Positions 1 through 7,790 of a stretch of 64,000 nt of DNA are shown one piece after another (the first letter of the stretch is position 1; each line of letters opens with the position of its first letter). Origin of the DNA: a virus; IMG/VR virus record IMGVR_UViG_3300044980_000010, positions 1 to 64,000 of that record. The stretch is one strand, 5' to 3'. Below the pieces are notes generated by a model, which saw only the letters and a program-made list of their open reading frames with translations, was not told the origin of the DNA and did not search any database. The translations under genes and the position numbers were made by a program.

Positions 1-1
1 G

Positions 2-304
2 TACTACGATGCACTGGGAAACCCTTTGCCTCGTCCTCGACCGTTCGATCAACGCGCAGCACTCATCCACAGCGAAATCTCAGAAGCCTTCGAGGGGTGG
101 CGTAAGGATTTGATGGACGAACACCTGCCTCATCGCAAAGCCATGGAGTGTGAGTTGGCCGATGCAATCATCCGCATTCTTGACTGTGCCGCAGACAACG
201 GATTCGACATCGGAGGAGCAGTAGTCGAGAAGCTACTCTACAACCGTAAACGCGCAGACCACTCCAACGAGGCTCGTCTATCAGAGCACGGAAAGAAGTG
301 CTAG
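2..304 (+). CDS. MazG-like nucleotide pyrophosphohydrolase (5' end outside window)
   Basis: The frame is open from base 2, so the start lies left of the window; the TTG at 26 is probably internal because the codons before it look like ordinary protein. An EISEAFEGW helix is followed by an ELADAIIRILD helix and an NRKRADH tail, which is the all-alpha MazG/dUTPase-like layout with acidic metal ligands. Such phage enzymes hydrolyse (d)NTPs to monophosphates; the exact substrate is not visible here. The stop abuts the next start. Confidence 0.72.
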   Translation, partial: YYDALGNPLPRPRPFDQRAALIHSEISEAFEGWRKDLMDEHLPHRKAMECELADAIIRILDCAADNGFDIGGAVVEKLLYNRKRADHSNEARLSEHGKKC

Positions 305-745
305 ATGCTTCCATACGTCGTCAAAGTTGACCGCAAGAAGCAGAACTTCACCACCTACATAGGTCGAGCGTGGGCTGGCCTGCCAGAATCAAAGTGGCAC
401 AACCCATTTCACGAATGGCAGTACGGTCGAGCAGCTTGCATTGCCGAGTTTGAGCGGTACGTTCGAGGGAGCAACTTAATGAAGTTCATCCCTGAGCTAT
501 CAGATCAGGCTCTGGGTTGTTGGTGCTACCCTGAGCACTGCCACGGCGACGTGCTGGTCAAGATTTACAAGGAAGTGTGCCAGCCGGGAGTAGGAGACAT
601 GGCGCAGGCTGTGAACATGCACGGGGACTTCATGCTCCCAGAGCCGCTGATGGTCGAGTACATCACCAAACCGTTCAACGAAGAGTGGGTGAAGTTGTCT
701 GGACAGTTGGGACTGGTTCCCAGAAAGCAGGTTGTATGGCCTTAA
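305..745 (+). CDS. DUF4326 family protein
   Basis: The 146-aa product has the DUF4326 layout: an early KWHNPF segment and a central CWCYPEHCHGDVL motif whose Cys and His residues look like a metal site. The biochemical role of this family is not established; it is common in phages and sometimes sits near nucleotide-metabolism genes, as here. It starts on the base after the previous stop and overlaps RNase H by 10 bases. Confidence 0.75.
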   Translation: MLPYVVKVDRKKQNFTTYIGRAWAGLPESKWHNPFHEWQYGRAACIAEFERYVRGSNLMKFIPELSDQALGCWCYPEHCHGDVLVKIYKEVCQPGVGDMAQAVNMHGDFMLPEPLMVEYITKPFNEEWVKLSGQLGLVPRKQVVWP

Positions 746-1188
746 AAAAAGCGTACACTGACGGCGCTTGCAGATTGGGAAACCCCGGCGTCACGAGTTG
801 TGCGTGGGTGATGTATGAGGGCGAGAAAGAGATTGCCTTCGACACACGCTACCTCGGGCACCAGCGCCATACGAACAACTACGCCGAGTACCAAGGGCTG
901 ATCCTGCTGCTAGAGCACCTTTATCGCTACAGCATCAGGAACGTGATCATTCACTCTGATTCCGAGTTGGTAGTGAATCAGACGCTTGGAAACTGGGCGA
1001 TCAACCAAGACGACCTTCGTGGGTTCGCGGCAAAAGCCTACGGCCTGCTGACTCAGGGCTGTCACGTGTTGAAGCACATCAAAGGGCACGACGGAAACAC
1101 AGGCAACGAGCGAGCAGATCAACTCTGCAACATCACGCTCGACGAAAATATGGAGGCGTATGCAAAGTTTTCTCAGCAGTCTTCGTAG
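736..1188 (+). CDS. RNase HI-like ribonuclease
   Basis: This 150-aa protein carries the RNase H fold acidic residues in order: D9 in YTDGA, E51 in NNYAEY, D75 in HSDSE and D128 in NERADQ, with a GHDGNTGNE loop before the last. It would cut RNA in RNA:DNA hybrids, for instance primers left by the phage primase. The ATG at 736 was chosen because upstream codons in this frame only read DUF4326 out of frame. No separate hybrid-binding domain is visible. Confidence 0.9.
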   Translation: MALKKAYTDGACRLGNPGVTSCAWVMYEGEKEIAFDTRYLGHQRHTNNYAEYQGLILLLEHLYRYSIRNVIIHSDSELVVNQTLGNWAINQDDLRGFAAKAYGLLTQGCHVLKHIKGHDGNTGNERADQLCNITLDENMEAYAKFSQQSS

Positions 1189-1411
1189 CATCCTGCGCGG
1201 CTACTGGCTAGTGCTTGAGCGCGATGCTCGTGCGGCGTTCACCGCTTGCCGAAAATGCAAGACCTTGGGTGCATACCCATGCAGCATCTGCGGACTCGTA
1301 CCTCTGTGCGAACGATGCGCTCGTGAGGAGAGCATCAAGCTGGACAAGCACAAGACGACTCGTGCGTACGTCAGGGCCGGAGGCTTCGGTAGCTACAGTG
1401 AAACCATCTAA
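1160..1411 (+). CDS. Small zinc-ribbon-like protein
   Basis: The 83-aa product has three Cys pairs (CRKC, CSIC, CERC), suggesting one or two bound zinc ions. It overlaps the end of RNase H by 29 bases. Function unknown; it could be a nucleic-acid-binding or host-interaction protein. The C-terminal third is basic. Confidence 0.6.
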   Translation: MQSFLSSLRSILRGYWLVLERDARAAFTACRKCKTLGAYPCSICGLVPLCERCAREESIKLDKHKTTRAYVRAGGFGSYSETI

Positions 1412-1733
1412 GGAGTGGGTCGATTTCTTCGATCCATCTCTCGACCGAACATGGATTCCCACCACATGGTACGGCCAGATGCTATATGGGTTCACTGATC
1501 AGTTCCTGTACTACTTCATCGTGTGCGCGAACATGAGAGCCGTCGCAATCGGCCTAAAGGTCGCAACGGTGAGCACAGATGTGCTGATCACTCTGCAAGG
1601 ATTCATAGGGCACAAGGTTTCAATCGACAGAACAGAAGCACGCACTTGGTGGGTTGGGGCAGGACAGTCAATCGGCGGCGGACTCGGAAGTATACTCAGC
1701 ATCTGGGTGACGCAGAGGATATTCGGGAGGTAG
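1398..1733 (+). CDS. Hypothetical protein with hydrophobic segments
   Basis: The GTG at 1398 is preferred over longer upstream options because codons before it mirror the preceding gene. The 111-aa product has an aromatic hydrophobic stretch (LYGFTDQFLYYFIVC) and a Gly/Ser/Ile-rich C-terminus (SIGGGLGSILSIWV) that could be membrane associated. No family recognised. Confidence 0.5.
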   Translation: MKPSKEWVDFFDPSLDRTWIPTTWYGQMLYGFTDQFLYYFIVCANMRAVAIGLKVATVSTDVLITLQGFIGHKVSIDRTEARTWWVGAGQSIGGGLGSILSIWVTQRIFGR

Positions 1734-1734
1734 C

Positions 1735-2007
1735 ATGGCACGTTTACTCAAGAGAACACCAGTGGAAGCACCCAAGCCTCTCCCTGCACGCGGCAAAGAG
1801 GAAGAGCCGGAGACGTACACCTGCAAAGGTGTGGAGACTGATCTGAAGCCTGAGGACAAAGTTCCTCTGATGGGAATGTGTGTCGATTGTGGCATGCACG
1901 CCTCGCACTCTGAAGTGGATCACCTCTGCTACAACTGCCACAAGTTGAAAGCAGGGTTCGTATTTGATGAAGACCTGAAGCGTTGGGTCAAGAAGGGGAA
2001 GAAATAA
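1735..2007 (+). CDS. Hypothetical zinc-finger-like protein
   Basis: A 90-aa charged protein with CVDCGMH and CYNCHK near residues 50-68, a likely single zinc site in the C-terminal half. The N-terminal half is Pro/Glu/Lys rich and probably flexible. The stop overlaps the next start in a TAATG. No family recognised. Confidence 0.6.
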   Translation: MARLLKRTPVEAPKPLPARGKEEEPETYTCKGVETDLKPEDKVPLMGMCVDCGMHASHSEVDHLCYNCHKLKAGFVFDEDLKRWVKKGKK

Positions 2008-2432
2008 TGGGATGCGATTCTCAGTTCGACGAACCAAAACAGCGCGGTGACGTGGAGTCTTATCAAGGAGTGAAGAGACTGGTCAAGGACAACGGGCCGC
2101 GTATTGACACAACCCGTATGGCAACTTTACCTGCGCCTCCGGCGTGGAAGTTGAAGGAAACCAGCACGGGGCAGTTCACTCGGGACTTCGATGTACCCGG
2201 ACAGACTGGGCCTGTCGTGGTGGAAGAGAAAGCACTGGAGCCTCTGCAATCGGAGCGCCCACCGCTGATGGAGTTCGAGCAGAAGCTGAAGAGCCTGATC
2301 AACAAGTACTCCATGGAGAACCTGAGCGGCACGCCAGACTTTATCCTCGCGGAGTTTATGGCTCACTGCCTGAAGACTTTCAATCTGGTTACACGCGCTC
2401 GTGAGCACTGGTATGGTCGGAGGGTGTTCTGA
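2007..2432 (+). CDS. Hypothetical protein
   Basis: The ATG at 2007 overlaps the previous stop (TAATG) with AAGGGGAAG upstream as ribosome-binding site, so it is preferred over an in-frame start at 1983. The 141-aa product has a disordered-looking N-terminus and a helical C-terminus (EFEQKLKSLINKY onward). Nothing points to a function. Confidence 0.6.
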   Translation: MGCDSQFDEPKQRGDVESYQGVKRLVKDNGPRIDTTRMATLPAPPAWKLKETSTGQFTRDFDVPGQTGPVVVEEKALEPLQSERPPLMEFEQKLKSLINKYSMENLSGTPDFILAEFMAHCLKTFNLVTRAREHWYGRRVF

Positions 2433-2686
2433 TGGAGCACACAGAAGCGGTGGTGCAGACTACGATCAGCCTGCATCAAGTCCTGAACGCTCTGGATCAG
2501 TTGTCTTACGATTATCCATGTGAGCGGTTGGCTCCGGCTCAGATCGAGCGCATCGAGGGCGCGGCACGAGTGTTCGGCCAGCGCCTAGCAGAGTACAGGA
2601 TCGCGGCGCAGAAGAAGACAATCGAAAACGCGGTCGCCGGATTGCCGGACTTGCACTACGATGGAAAGCAACAGGTGTGGAAATGA
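2432..2686 (+). CDS. Hypothetical small helical protein
   Basis: An 84-aa protein predicted to be helical, with heptad-like Leu/Ile spacing across the first 60 residues. It starts in a TGATG overlap with the gene before and ends in an ATGA overlap with the one after, so it is part of one translationally coupled run. No family recognised. Confidence 0.6.
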   Translation: MEHTEAVVQTTISLHQVLNALDQLSYDYPCERLAPAQIERIEGAARVFGQRLAEYRIAAQKKTIENAVAGLPDLHYDGKQQVWK

Positions 2687-2841
2687 CGACTCACGCAAAA
2701 CTCAGTTACATCAAGAGCGCGATCCGAATCCTCGGGTATGCGAACCTGTTCTACGTTTCTCATCACCCTCCCATCTGGGGAGCCGCAGCACTTCTGATCC
2801 TTGCAGAGATCATCGGGATCGTAGAGGAGTTTGGACAATGA
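2683..2841 (+). CDS. Small membrane protein
   Basis: A 52-aa ORF coupled by ATGA overlaps on both sides. Residues 30-46 (PIWGAAALLILAEIIGI) form one plausible transmembrane helix and the N-terminus is mildly basic. Function unknown; single-helix proteins of this size are frequent in phage early regions. Confidence 0.6.
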   Translation: MTTHAKLSYIKSAIRILGYANLFYVSHHPPIWGAAALLILAEIIGIVEEFGQ

Positions 2842-3158
2842 ACTCAGCATTGATCAGCGCATACGAGTTCAGGACGAACCCAAAGATCGTGGAGACGATC
2901 ATTGACAAGTTTCTGAACGTCAACAACACCGGGACTCTGTGGCTTCACATGGAGCGCAACGGGTCCACCGAGAGCGAAGAGATACAGCGCAACCGCGTTA
3001 ACAAGTGGATCAAGGACCGATGGAACGACGGAGGAGACTTCAGCGACACGGTAATGTTGCTGCTGGACTTCGAGAACTTCTTGCTCACAGAATCAACCCT
3101 GCGGTTTATTGAGTCCAAGAAAAAGGAAGTGAACGATGAACCTGCCAGAGACGTATAA
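2838..3158 (+). CDS. Hypothetical protein
   Basis: The ATG at 2838 overlaps the previous TGA. The 106-aa product is mixed helical with a charged C-terminus (ESKKKEVNDEPARDV); no Cys cluster, signal or recognisable motif. It overlaps the next gene by 23 bases. Confidence 0.6.
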   Translation: MNSALISAYEFRTNPKIVETIIDKFLNVNNTGTLWLHMERNGSTESEEIQRNRVNKWIKDRWNDGGDFSDTVMLLLDFENFLLTESTLRFIESKKKEVNDEPARDV

Positions 3159-3327
3159 CATCACTGTTGATCCTCTGGATCGCAGAGCACTGCCGAGACC
3201 AGAGATCATCCAGTTCACTGCGCGGTACGACTACCTGCTGGCGCTCGCTCACACCGATCACTTCATCTTCCACTGCCCTATCTGGAAAGATGAAGGCAGT
3301 CTGATCAAGGCGGCAATGGGTGAGTAA
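3136..3327 (+). CDS. Hypothetical protein
   Basis: A 63-aa ORF starting inside the end of the previous gene, with GAAG before the ATG. Residues 33-60 contain an ALAHTDHFIFHCP segment with several His/Cys. No family recognised. Confidence 0.5.
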   Translation: MNLPETYNITVDPLDRRALPRPEIIQFTARYDYLLALAHTDHFIFHCPIWKDEGSLIKAAMGE

Positions 3328-3523
3328 CCTCTGGGAAGTATTCCGCGAAGTGGGTGAACTCTACATCGAGAGTCCAGACAAGGACACTCGCGTGCATGTT
3401 GTGAACACCAACGACGTGCGCTTTGCTCGCGCACTTTGCCATCTGCTGAACAGGACGCCGATTCACGACCTGAAGCGCACCATGGAAGAGATGGATCAAC
3501 GAGGAGTGCCACATGTTGGCTGA
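3320..3523 (+). CDS. Hypothetical protein
   Basis: A 67-aa ORF with a GTG start lying within the last codons of the previous gene. A beta segment (YIESPDKDTRVHVVNTND) is followed by two short helices. No family recognised; kept because it continues the chain of coupled genes. Confidence 0.5.
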   Translation: MSNLWEVFREVGELYIESPDKDTRVHVVNTNDVRFARALCHLLNRTPIHDLKRTMEEMDQRGVPHVG

Positions 3524-3875
3524 CAAGCTGGGGCAGGAACTCAAGCCGGGGCGCTGGATCGTCTACGGTCATAACTTAGGAAGATGCGCCGGACTTCGCA
3601 TCGGGCTGTTACTAGCAGCGGAAATGGGAGAATCCAGTTTCCACGGCGTGCCTACTCCATGGAATAGGCAGGACCGCATCACAGTGTGGAGCATCGACGA
3701 TAACCACATAGAGTATCATAGGTTCCACCCGGAAGATGAATGGGCACGACCGAAGCCGTTGAGCAAGAAGAGCACGTTGCTCTTTTCCAGCCGCTGCTTG
3801 GTGATCCCAACAGAGTTGGTTCCTGAGCAGTATAGAAAGCAAATTGCAGAACTCACAAAGGAGAAGCATGCTTAA
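3513..3875 (+). CDS. Hypothetical protein
   Basis: A 120-aa protein with a GAGG ribosome-binding site ahead of the ATG. Residues 1-20 (KLGQELKPGRWIVYGHN) and the following beta-rich region resemble a small barrel; the last 20 residues form a charged helix. No known family. Confidence 0.55.
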   Translation: MLADKLGQELKPGRWIVYGHNLGRCAGLRIGLLLAAEMGESSFHGVPTPWNRQDRITVWSIDDNHIEYHRFHPEDEWARPKPLSKKSTLLFSSRCLVIPTELVPEQYRKQIAELTKEKHA

Positions 3876-4068
3876 ACGCACATCGAAGATTTACGCCAAG
3901 GACAACAAGCTGGAGATCGAAATCACGATCAGGATCAAGCAGAAAGAGTTCGGCTCATACGCTGCCGTCTCTGAGGCCAGCAGCACACTGAAGAGGATCG
4001 AGGACGAGATCACAGAGAATGTCTTCACCAAACGCTATCACGCTCGCAACATTCAGTTCTCAGCATAA
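3868..4068 (+). CDS. Hypothetical small basic protein
   Basis: AAAGGAG sits just before the ATG at 3868, which overlaps the previous gene, so this start is preferred to the in-frame 3844. The 66-aa product has a two-stranded beta start (LEIEITIRIKQ) followed by a long helix. Function unknown. Confidence 0.55.
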   Translation: MLKRTSKIYAKDNKLEIEITIRIKQKEFGSYAAVSEASSTLKRIEDEITENVFTKRYHARNIQFSA

Positions 4069-4083
4069 CCCTGACTAGGCGAC

Positions 4084-4296
4084 ATGAAGATACACGACTT
4101 GAAAAAGCAATGCGAGGACGAAGCCGTTCGCAACGGAGCGCAGTTCATCGTGCTCGTCGCAGATCACTTCCCTCGCGCTGGGTTTCCCAGAGGAGAGTTG
4201 CTGTGCGTGAACTCAGATAGGAAGCAGGTTCGTCGCTTCAAGATTCAAGCGGTGCTCACAGCACTGGACAAGATCATTGCATCACAGAACACATAG
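4084..4296 (+). CDS. Hypothetical protein, last gene of the left run
   Basis: A 70-aa protein of mixed fold (FIVLVADH beta strand, then a C-terminal helix). It is the last rightward gene before a rho-independent terminator that begins 10 bases after its stop, so it closes the operon. No family recognised. Confidence 0.55.
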   Translation: MKIHDLKKQCEDEAVRNGAQFIVLVADHFPRAGFPRGELLCVNSDRKQVRRFKIQAVLTALDKIIASQNT

Positions 4297-4306
4297 CCTC
4301 ACACTG

Positions 4307-4338
4307 GCCCCGCGCCTTTGTGGGGCTATTTTTTTTTG
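4307..4338 (+). terminator. Rho-independent terminator of the left operon
   Basis: A 7-bp stem (GCCCCGC with GTGGGGC, one G-T pair) with a 6-base loop is followed by TATTTTTTTTT. It is immediately downstream of the last rightward gene and upstream of the convergent endonuclease gene. Confidence 0.9.
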
Positions 4339-4467
4339 GCCCAACGGCCTCCGGCTCGCGCCGCTTTCTGCCGCAGGCTTCCCGATTTTTTCCGTGAGGA
4401 CCGCAGCTACCGCGTGTCGCCAAGCGTGTGATCTTCGCGTTCTTCTCTCAGGCAGTCCAGACAACTG

Positions 4468-4926
4468 CTAGCCCTTGCATGGTTTGTTCCAGTGACGCAA
4501 ATACTTGGCAGCGGCTTCGCATCTTTCCGGTGAGTCCTTCAGTAGTCCTATAGCTGAGTTGCAGCCGGGGCACAGCAATGCTCTGGGCACTGGAGGTTTG
4601 CCGTGTTTGTGGTCCGGCACCAACTGCTCTTCACCTTGGCCATGCGGTTGCTCAGGCATTTCTCCGCAGATCGCACAGCGATTACTCTGGGCTTGCTTGG
4701 CAGTTTCAAAGCTGTCTGGCGTCCACCCTTTGTAGCGCAGTGATAGCCTGCGGTTTCTCTCTTTGGTTGTCTCCTCCGGCGCTGCCTCTCCGCGCACCCA
4801 CTGTCGAGACCCAGTTCCACCTCGGGCACGGCTTTGTCCGGCCAGTTCTTTGCAGCGACGATTGCAATACTTCTGCCGCGCTACGCGAGGGGAAAAATCC
4901 CCGTTACACCACAAGCACTTCTTCAT
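4468..4926 (-). CDS. Endonuclease VII-type (HNH) nuclease
   Basis: The 152-aa product has an N-terminal CLWC ... CNRRC zinc motif and a C-terminal recombination endonuclease VII module: CAICGEM, VPDHKHG, LCPGCNSAIG and a closing KYLRHW helix. Family members cut branched DNA (as T4 gp49) or act as free-standing homing enzymes. The ATG at 4926 has GGAGG eight bases upstream and is chosen over a TTG at 4941. It points against its neighbours, has its own promoter, and its partner at 5944 diverges from it, which suggests insertion as a selfish gene (inference). Confidence 0.85.
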   Translation of the reverse strand: MKKCLWCNGDFSPRVARQKYCNRRCKELAGQSRARGGTGSRQWVRGEAAPEETTKERNRRLSLRYKGWTPDSFETAKQAQSNRCAICGEMPEQPHGQGEEQLVPDHKHGKPPVPRALLCPGCNSAIGLLKDSPERCEAAAKYLRHWNKPCKG

Positions 4927-4949
4927 TGTGTGTTCCTCCAACTACCTTC

Positions 4950-4979
4950 AGTATATCACAATAGGGTGGTCATTGTCAA
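4950..4979 (-). promoter_or_regulatory. Sigma70-type promoter of the leftward endonuclease gene
   Basis: Read on the minus strand: TTGACA (4979-4974), an 18-base spacer, then TATACT (4955-4950). The ATG of the endonuclease gene follows 24 bases later. Confidence 0.85.
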
Positions 4980-5894
4980 TTTCTAAACGGGTGGTCATGT
5001 ATCATTCTGAGACTAACTGAGCGTTTGCAACGAGTTAGCTTCGCAGTGGTCCTGCCATCTTACTGAATACACTGACTTGGCGTTTTCCAAGGCCGCGCCT
5101 GTGGAACATTTATGAGCACATTCACCCCCGCGTCCGCAAGGAGGCCCCGTTTTCAGGGGTATGCCCCCGGTTGATCTTCACCAAGGATTCGCCCTAGGTC
5201 GGGCTGGGCCTTCGCTCTGTGTTCGCCCCGCGTCTGTGTTCGGTGGTCGAGCCTTCGCCTTGCATTCGCCCCGGCGCTCGCCACGCACCAGAGCCTGACC
5301 GTACGCTATACGCCTTCCCTTCGCCGCCCGAGCTACGGGTGAGTGAGAGGCAGGAGCACAGGGTGTTCCCATGCATTCGCTTTGTGTTCGCCCTACCGTT
5401 TCTTTGCTATGACTTAGCTTCGCCATGCATTCGCTATGTCGTTGCAACGCAAGGATCGAGGCTTTCGCAAGGCGTTCGCCACGTTCAGGTGCCATGGGAA
5501 CAGGGCGATGAGTTGGGGCGGGGAAACCCACGGCGAATGCAGAGCGAAGACTGGGAGTGAGCGAGGAGGATGCAAGGCGAATGAAATGAGAAGGTTAGGC
5601 AGTGGCTTGGTGGCTCAGTGTGTGTTACAACCTGTAGCGTTACACCGTGTAACAAGGCTAGGCAAGGACTCGGGTGTTCGCTATTTGTTTGTTATCAATA
5701 TGTTAACTGGCCTTCATCCATGCTAACACCTACAAAGCAAACGCATGGCAATATGCTGGGGAAACGCACGGAGGGAACACAGCCGTCCCATGGTGCTACG
5801 CTGTGCCTGTCTCCTGTGTGCTTACTCCTGCTGGCATTACGAGTCGTCGGCGCGAAGCTAGGCGCACCGTGTACGCTCAGGCACAACTTAGCTA
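4980..5894. other. Gene-free region with iteron-like repeats
   Basis: About 900 bases with no convincing gene: the open frames present are rich in Arg, Pro, Ser and Cys, without plausible starts. Content is biased: TTCGC words dominate on the plus strand up to about 5480, GCGAA words after it. It holds the 17-bp repeats described separately. It may be a replication origin or a partition/regulatory site (inference). Confidence 0.6.
5211..5548. repeat. Iteron-like 17-bp repeats TTCGC-N6-TTCGCC
   Basis: Copies start at 5211, 5254, 5376, 5419 (last base T) and 5464 on the plus strand, and one inverted copy lies at 5532-5548. Within each unit TTCGC recurs at 11 bp, about one helical turn; two adjacent pairs are 43 bp apart. 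This phasing fits an array bound by a protein on one DNA face. Confidence 0.7.
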
Positions 5895-5923
5895 TTGACA
5901 GAGCTAGCATTCCGTGGTATACT
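5895..5923 (+). promoter_or_regulatory. Sigma70-type promoter of the rightward endonuclease gene
   Basis: TTGACA (5895-5900), a 17-base spacer ending CCGTGG, then TATACT (5918-5923). The sequence GTGGTATACT is shared with the promoter at 57401-57429. Confidence 0.9.
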
Positions 5924-5943
5924 GAAAGTAGATGGAGGAACTA

Positions 5944-6384
5944 ATGCCAAACCAATACAGCCGGACCACTCACTGCAAGCGCAGGCACGAGCGGACGCCG
6001 GAGAACACCACGAAGCGCGGAGGCTGCAAACAGTGCCTAGCGATCCGCAAAGCGAACTGGACGAAAGCCCACCCCGGCGCACAGCATGAGCTAGACCGAA
6101 AGAGGAAGAGGCAGCAAACTGGATGGACAGAGGAACGCTTCGCCACCGCGATGTGTGAGCAAGGCGGGCGCTGTGCCAACACCGCGTGCGGAGTAGAACT
6201 AGTCATCGGCGGACCAAACACTGAGGAGCGATGCTGCGAAGACCACGAGCACAGCGCGGCTGTGCCAACTCCCAGAGGCTTGCTCTGCAATCGCTGCAAT
6301 CGGTCGCTTGGGCATATTGAGAACGATCTAGATCGCGTGGCCGGACTGCTGGCGTATCTCAGGCGCTACGGGAAACACCTGTAG
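5944..6384 (+). CDS. Endonuclease VII-type (HNH) nuclease
   Basis: The 146-aa product starts at the ATG preceded by GGAGG (an upstream in-frame ATG at 5932 lies within the ribosome-binding site). It has an N-terminal CKRRH ... CKQC finger and a C-terminal module GGRCAN..CG, CCEDHEH, LLCNRCNRSLGHIEND and a YLRRYGK helix, all typical of recombination endonuclease VII. It is monocistronic, has a strong promoter and diverges from the related gene at 4468, with iteron repeats between them. Likely a free-standing homing or branch-cutting enzyme. Confidence 0.85.
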   Translation: MPNQYSRTTHCKRRHERTPENTTKRGGCKQCLAIRKANWTKAHPGAQHELDRKRKRQQTGWTEERFATAMCEQGGRCANTACGVELVIGGPNTEERCCEDHEHSAAVPTPRGLLCNRCNRSLGHIENDLDRVAGLLAYLRRYGKHL

Positions 6385-6546
6385 AGGCACCAGCGCGGCG
6401 CATACGCTTCGATTCTAGCTAGGTTCTGCCCTCTGGTGACAGTCAGAGCCATGGCGCGGACGGCGAGCGCACAGCGGACGCCTAGCGGTCTATATAGTAA
6501 GGTCCGGCATGGTGAAACGCCTGCAAGTGCAGCCGATTCAAAGGCA

Positions 6547-6656
6547 TAGCACGAAGGTGCTAGTGGCAGTGGCCCGATAGTTGTAATCAGCCCAACTTTA
6601 TTCGCTTTGTTTGCAACACTTTGGCACCAAAGTGCCATGCCTTCGCACTTTTGTGC
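6547..6656. repeat. Three GCAC-N4-GTGC palindromes
   Basis: TAGCAC-GAAG-GTGCTA at 6547-6562, TGGCAC-CAAA-GTGCCA at 6622-6637 and GCAC-TTTT-GTGC at 6645-6656. The last two centres are 21 bp apart, two helical turns. A related imperfect site (CAC-GAAA-GTG) lies within the promoter at 19489-19517. They may be protein operators or RNA hairpins. Confidence 0.6.
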
Positions 6657-7270
6657 TGTTTTCGTACACGCCCCATGGGCTATGATGGCTTCAGTCGCCG
6701 GAGTCCTCCACCGGATGGGCGATCAGCAAAGCCGATATGTCAAGAGGCCGAGCGGGGTTCCCGAGCACGCCGTCAGGTAGATGCGAGGGAGAGTTCAAAG
6801 GCCAATGAAGCGAGCGGCGCACAAAGAGCGCAGCGACGGCAAGCAGTGAGCCGGACACAATCACTAGGCACTTCGCAGAGCACGGAGCGAAGCGACTGAC
6901 AGCATTCCATGGGGTAGGCGACCGAAGGCAACTAGGGCGCGTAGGAACATGGCGTGAGACCAACACCGCAAGACATCAGCCGCACACACGCACCGCAAGC
7001 CGAGCGATTCAGACCGAAGCGAAGACATATAAGGGGAAGCAATCGCAACTACCAGCTTGATCCGTTCTGACGGGCAATCACTGGCGTGACGCCGCGAACC
7101 AACCGCACCTTATATCGAATGGGAACCTTCGCAATAGGACAGCCGAAGCCGTACTGATCAAGTGGACGAAGGCAGACTGTAGAGCGCACGCTGTGAAGCG
7201 TACGCAAAGCACAATGCCCAACCGAGCCCCACATCATTACGTTAAACCCAACGACTACAAAGTCGCTGGC

Positions 7271-7439
7271 GAGTGAACCTGCACAGAGTGAACCTGTGCT
7301 GTATGAAGTGCATTGCGTCTCATGCCCGAAACCCTCCGACAATGGGAACTTAACTGAAACCCTATAGGACTGAGAGTAGGCCCATCATCGTAATGCATTT
7401 CATACAGCACAGCGAGCGACCCATGCAGCGAGCGACCCA
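7271..7439. repeat. Symmetric repeat block with 20-bp inverted repeat
   Basis: GAGTGAACCTG occurs twice (7271, 7286). A 20-bp arm at 7295-7314 is repeated in inverted form at 7392-7411 with one mismatch, enclosing 77 bp. AGCGAGCGACCCA then occurs twice (7411-7423, 7427-7439). Tandem repeats thus flank each arm of the inverted repeat, an arrangement common at origins or recombination sites. Confidence 0.65.
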
Positions 7440-7524
7440 CAGCGCACATCTTGAGCAAGTGTACTGCTTATGCAAACTCTAAATGGTCACACAGACCAGA
7501 GCCTAAGATCAGTAGGCATGAGCA

Positions 7525-7740
7525 GTGCGATTCACTCAAGCCAAACACGGAGGATACGACAATGGCGATCCGTGCCGTGCAGAGGTGCCACGAAAGAACG
7601 CTGGCAGCGTCAACGGCTACTATGTAGAGATCGAAGCCAGTGCGTCAGAGTACGGGCAGAGTTTGAACATAGACCACTTGAGCGTGGAGCAGGCAGAGCA
7701 CATCCTGCAATACCTCAAGGCACAGCCGAAGCGCAGCTAA
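7525..7740 (+). CDS. Hypothetical small protein (start uncertain)
   Basis: The C-terminal half (YYVEIEASASEYGQSLNIDH then an amphipathic helix) reads as real protein. The start is unclear: GTG at 7525 or 7585 are possible, and a strong GGAGGA site precedes an ATG at 7562 that is in another frame and stops after 21 codons. A frameshift here is possible. No family recognised. Confidence 0.45.
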   Translation: MRFTQAKHGGYDNGDPCRAEVPRKNAGSVNGYYVEIEASASEYGQSLNIDHLSVEQAEHILQYLKAQPKRS

Positions 7741-7790
7741 CACGTCAGCCCTTCCCATAACTCACATCTTGCACCACACAGGAGACCACC

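Larger units (their letters stand above)
6385..7524. other. Gene-free region with hairpins and repeats
   Basis: About 1.1 kb without a convincing gene; open frames on both strands have non-protein-like composition. It holds three GCAC-N4-GTGC hairpins (6547-6656) and a symmetrical repeat block (7271-7439). Purine-rich GCGAAG words are frequent on the plus strand, the reverse of the bias at 5200-5480. Candidate origin or non-coding RNA locus (inference). Confidence 0.6.

Noticed and set aside
4277-4471. Small frame over the terminator
   Set aside because: It crosses a clear stem and T-run and has no ribosome-binding site.
5178-5930. Open frames of 60-120 codons on both strands
   Set aside because: They lie in repeat DNA, have Arg/Pro/Ser/Cys-biased composition and lack ribosome-binding sites.
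6621-7460. Open frames in the second gene-free region
   Set aside because: Composition is not protein-like and frames mirror GCGA-rich repeats.
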